Below, piece by piece: positions 7,511 to 10,468 of a DNA stretch of 10,468 bases. Origin of the DNA: Physocladia obscura. Taxonomy: Eukaryota; Chytridiomycota; Chytridiomycetes; Chytridiales; Chytriomycetaceae. The notes beneath the pieces are model-generated. The model was not told the origin of the DNA, made no database searches, and saw only the letters and a program-made list of their open reading frames with translations. The stretch is taken from assembly GCA_027596945.1 (NCBI GenBank), contig JADGJH010001356.1, positions 1 through 10,468 of the forward strand. Reading direction: 5' to 3'. How positions within the stretch are numbered: position 1 is the first letter of the stretch; each line of letters begins with the position of its first letter. A program made the position numbers and the translations under genes.

Positions 7511-7992
7511 ATGATTACGAAGTTCATCAATCCATCTATCGTTCGATCGACTGTGCGTATGCGGGCGAATGCTGTTTCTCCGCGGAATCGCCAAAGATTA
7601 CTGTCCACGAATCCAAGTTCAAGCGAAACAGGTGCATGATTATCCCATACATTATCACCTTTCTCCAGACGGCCTACCGAGAGAATTATTCAGATACTCA
7701 GGTTTTCTTCCAACTAACACAATGTTCATTTTTTTTTTTAAACTCAGATTCTCTTGCGCATCAGCCATTCCAAATAAACCAGTTCGGGCTGTTTGGTTGC
7801 GTATGCGTAGGAATGATGTTTGGAGTAAAGATTGCTGACACAATGTTTGAACCAGACATGGTGCGTGAGAAACAGCAAAAAGTTTATGACTTGTTCAACT
7901 AAATTCTTTTTCGGCAGACACTTCCGTTTGAGGCAGCTGCTAAATCGCTGCAAGAGGCTGAGGAAAAAGAAGAACTAAAGCGAGAAAAATAA
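7511..7992 (+). CDS. Small mitochondrial-type single-pass membrane protein, 113 aa, four exons
   Basis: The exons are 7511-7631, 7669-7701, 7748-7860 and 7918-7992. The introns are 37 nt (GTGCAT...CTCCAG), 46 nt (GTTTTC...ACTCAG) and 57 nt (GTGCGT...CGGCAG). Each junction keeps one frame to TAA at 7990-7992. The first 35 residues (MITKFINPSIVRSTVRMR, then SPRNRQRLLSTNP) contain many Arg and Ser and no acidic residue, a typical mitochondrial presequence. Next come SETDGLPRELFRYSDS, one hydrophobic segment around residues 64-80 (FGLFGCVCVGMMFGVKIA), and a charged helical C-terminus (EAEEKEELKREK). By size and layout it could be an accessory subunit of a respiratory complex in the inner membrane, but I cannot assign a subunit. 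Without the 37-nt intron, a start at 7569 would also read through. I prefer the spliced form because it yields the presequence. The ATG has A at -3. Confidence 0.7.
7632..7668 (+). other. Very short intron, 37 nt
   Basis: It begins GTGCAT and ends CTCCAG after a pyrimidine-rich end. Removing it joins ACA-G to AC-GGC, giving Thr-Asp-Gly, and avoids the TGA at 7637-7639. It is shorter than every other intron inferred here (46-206 nt). cDNA would decide between this and an unspliced form starting at 7569. Confidence 0.5.
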
Positions 7993-8240
7993 ACGCTAAA
8001 ATTTTTTTTGGAGTAAATAGCAAAACAGTTGACACTCAGCAGTTTAAAATACACATATACATCATATACTTTTTTCTTTTTTTCTTTTTCGGATAGATTC
8101 AGATTAGAAAAAATCCAGGACAGATTGTTTAAATTATTGGTACCTTTTTCTTAACTTACGATCGGTGCACAGAATTGCCAGAAATATTTGTTTACTGGAG
8201 ATTATGCGAAACTGTTTCAACAAGAAAAATTTGACGAAAA
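7993..8240 (+). promoter_or_regulatory. 3' flank of the mitochondrial-type gene and 5' region of the MAP65-like gene
   Basis: There is no gene in this stretch. It contains a strong pyrimidine tract at about 8069-8091 (runs of T with single C) ending in CGGATAG, which could be a promoter element or the 3' end of an intron in the 5' UTR of the gene at 8241. No clear TATA box is visible. Confidence 0.35.
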
Positions 8241-10431
8241 ATGTTGGAGATTCCCCACAATATGTCTGCCGAGACAGAAAGTGACACAGATGGTGAATTT
8301 GTCGGATCGACGGAATTGGCCGATTCATCCGACGTAAAACTTCCAGCGGAACAATCAAAAACGGCCGCATTAAACAGAGGACCAACATTTGCACGCACAC
8401 CGTCAGCACTTCCGCCGACTGCTCCTAAGTCGGCACACGAACCTTTTTTTTCCACGCTCTCCGCATCTGTTCGTCGCATCGCATCGGCAAGCTCGGACCT
8501 TGCAACAGCTGGAATGCGCTCGGACAAAGAAAAGGAGAAGAAGAAAGAGAAGGAGGGCGCCGAAAAGCGCAAGCAAGAATCCCTCGACTATCTTCTAAAC
8601 AACAACTCAACAAACGCTTCCTCAAGCTTCTCAACTTCCTCTCGTTCCCTCAGTCACCGTTTTCGTTCACTCTCTACACCTATTCTCTTTGCAAATGTGG
8701 CTCTCCAAAACGCCGTTCCCCACTCAAACTTGTCGCCGAAACGTTTAAAAACTTCAAACGGGTTGATCGGCTTTTCTCCGCGCCGTCTGCAAAACCATGC
8801 ATCACTTTCCTCGCTGATGACCCTCAACAACAAGTCCCTGATTGCAACCGCTAAAAATCTACTGGAACAGCTCGAATTTATGTGGGCCGAACTCTCTAAT
8901 ACCTCTGAAACCCCACCCGCATCTCCCTCACGAACTCCATCACCATCGACGTTACATCAGCAAAACAATCAGTTCTGTTCAAAAAGTGACGCTAATTCGT
9001 CGAGCTCAGAGACCCTTATTCCAGAAGAGGAAACCAGTAACACCAACAATTGCAAAGTCAACAATGTGAATTCTATTGAAGTGGAAGAAATTGATGCTGG
9101 TTTCTTTTCAGAGAAGAAACAACTACACCTCGCATTTTTTAAAAAACCTAAAGCCGCCAACTTCAATGCCTCAAACAATAGCATCAGCAGCAATTATTCT
9201 GAGGTTGTTCAAGAAAGTGCAGCAACTAGTGACAAGAAAGTTACTTCTGGTGGTGGCATCAATTTTAAAATATTGGAGGCCTTGAAAAAAAAGGACAATT
9301 CTGATAAAGTTGCTGATCACAAGGCTTTGCTGGTTTGTATAAAAGTGTCAGCAGATTGATTTAACAAGTGAAGCGAGTATTTGATGCATATGAGCTTTTC
9401 ACAGTTTTTAGTTCGTTTTTACTGAATCTTATCTCTTCAGCCAATTATAGCCAACCTCGAAAAACTCGTTGGAGATGAATCAAGCCGCAGAAGCGCAGTA
9501 GTCCAAAATATCAAAAACCTCCACGTAAGCAAAACACCGAAATATATCAAAGTATTTACAAAATGGATTCAACAAACAGGATCAACTGTTCTCTGCGTGC
9601 GAACGTCTCTGTGTTCCAATTGATAAGTTTATAAACCCACAAAATTTCCCGCCAAACGCTACAATCTATGCGAAGCGTGACATCCTTCTGAGTCGCATCG
9701 CCAATGTTGAATGCACTCTCAAAACGCGCGAGGAGCGGCTGTTGGGACTCAAAGAAGCGGTTGCGGAATCTCGAAAAGTATTGGAAGAAGACGGACAAAC
9801 TGATAACCGCTTCGAGATTGTGAGTTACATTTTTTCATTTTGATAAAACAAAAATATGATGAGTAACAAAAAAAAAACAACATAATAGACCGTTAAAGAT
9901 GATTTGTCGGTTGCGACAGTTGATGCATGGGTAGAGCTTTTGTGTAAACTCGAGGAAGAGAAATCTCTCAGACAAACCGCAATATGTAAATGCTGTGCAA
10001 AAATCTACACTACGGCAACAATGCTCAATAAGTTCCCGTCAGAGACGGACCAAGAGAAAAACTTGACTGAGTTTTTACAAACTCCACTTGTTATTTCTAC
10101 AACAACAGTACAAAAAGATTCCTCATCTCAGGATGAATTAACCACAGCTCCGCAACGACAATCGTTAAAAGAGCAACAGCAACGTCTTCAAGAACATTAC
10201 ATATGCCTGCTAGACCGGCATGATGATCAACCAGGGTTCTCACTCTCGTTGACAAAATCATGCATCGCGTGGCTGGAGACTGTTCTAGTGCAGCTGGAAA
10301 GCAATTTAAGTCAACGTCGCGAGCAATGCGTGCGGTATGTGAAGGAGATTCAGATGTGTTTGGATGAACTTGGAGGAGAAGAATGCGAGAACTTTCATCT
10401 TGATTCGGATAACTTGGAGCGGTTGGATGAG
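8241..10431 (+). CDS. PRC1/Ase1/MAP65-like microtubule-bundling protein, 5' part (653 aa seen)
   Basis: The exons are 8241-9332, 9441-9524, 9580-9819 and 9889-10431. The introns are 108, 55 and 69 nt (donors GTTTGT, GTAAGC, GTGAGT), all phase 0. A fourth donor, GTTTGT at 10432, opens an intron that runs off the window, so the C-terminal spectrin-like microtubule-binding region is not seen. Members of this family crosslink antiparallel microtubules at the spindle midzone. The match rests on the helical pattern of the N-terminal rod: LLEQLEFMWAEL (207-218), a run with SSRRSAVVQNIKNLH in exon 2, LFSACERLCVP, IYAKRDILLSRI in exon 3, and SQRREQCVRYVKEIQMCLDELG in exon 4, which resembles human PRC1 in order and spacing. 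Residues 1-200 are disordered and 221-355 look like an insert in the rod. SPKR (165), SPRR (179) and SPSR (228) are full Cdk consensus sites, fitting mitotic control. The start is the first ATG; ATG 8262 is an alternative. Confidence 0.65.
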
Positions 10432-10468
10432 GTTTGTTTAATTTGATTTGTATAAGAAAGAGACGTAA

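Noticed and set aside
7500..7650. A minus-strand continuation with LWRFRGETAFARIRTV, upstream of the 7296 start
   Set aside because: It is antisense to exon 1 of the spliced plus-strand gene, whose three junctions keep frame. It ends at a stop a little upstream and links only through a hydrophobic AT-rich stretch.
8134..8634. Minus-strand frames opposite the start of the MAP65-like gene
   Set aside because: They are shadows of the Ser/Lys-rich exon on the plus strand, with no splice or start support.
1..10468. tRNA, rRNA, CRISPR array, transposon ends or viral genes
   Set aside because: I looked for repeats with regular spacing, terminal inverted repeats, cloverleaf sequences and transposase or polymerase motifs, and saw none by eye.

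Overview
This window is nuclear DNA from an intron-bearing eukaryote, most likely a fungus and possibly an early-diverging one such as a chytrid. That placement is my inference. It rests on spliceosomal introns of 37 to 206 nt, an A-rich leader before one start codon, TATA-like boxes about 50 nt upstream of two starts, AATAAA signals, a fungal-style C2H2 factor rich in Gln, Asn and Ser, and a PRC1/Ase1/MAP65-like gene. I see no rRNA, tRNA, CRISPR array, insertion sequence or bacterial operon structure.

Layout, left to right. Bases 55-786 hold a DJ-1/PfpI (Hsp31-like) gene that keeps its catalytic residues but carries an in-frame stop and a frameshift. Bases 949-1074 hold a short Myb/SANT-like fragment. 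Bases 1192-1737 are an intronless unidentified gene of 181 aa. Bases 1973-2047 are a second, truncated DJ-1 start with its own TATA box, followed by about 600 nt with no clear gene. Bases 2642-4622 encode a 614-aa C2H2 zinc-finger protein whose two fingers are split by two introns. Bases 4623-5406 hold no confident gene but show minus-strand coding-like stretches.

On the minus strand, 7296 down to 5407 is a three-exon gene of about 514 aa. It has an N-terminal coiled coil and a basic nuclear-localisation-like patch, and I do not recognise it. Diverging from it across 214 nt is a four-exon plus-strand gene (7511-7992) for a 113-aa protein with a mitochondrial-type presequence and one membrane segment. 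It is visible only after splicing. From 8241 to the right edge runs the 5' part of a gene I call PRC1/Ase1/MAP65-like, a microtubule-bundling protein. It is interrupted by the window end, has a long disordered N-terminal part, and carries three full Cdk consensus sites.

The genes do not form an evident pathway. The points worth a second look are the decaying DJ-1 pair, the hidden mitochondrial gene with its 37-nt intron and 33-nt exon, the orphan coiled-coil gene with an uncertain 3' end, and splice donors that rarely have A at position +3. I found no convincing new multi-gene system.
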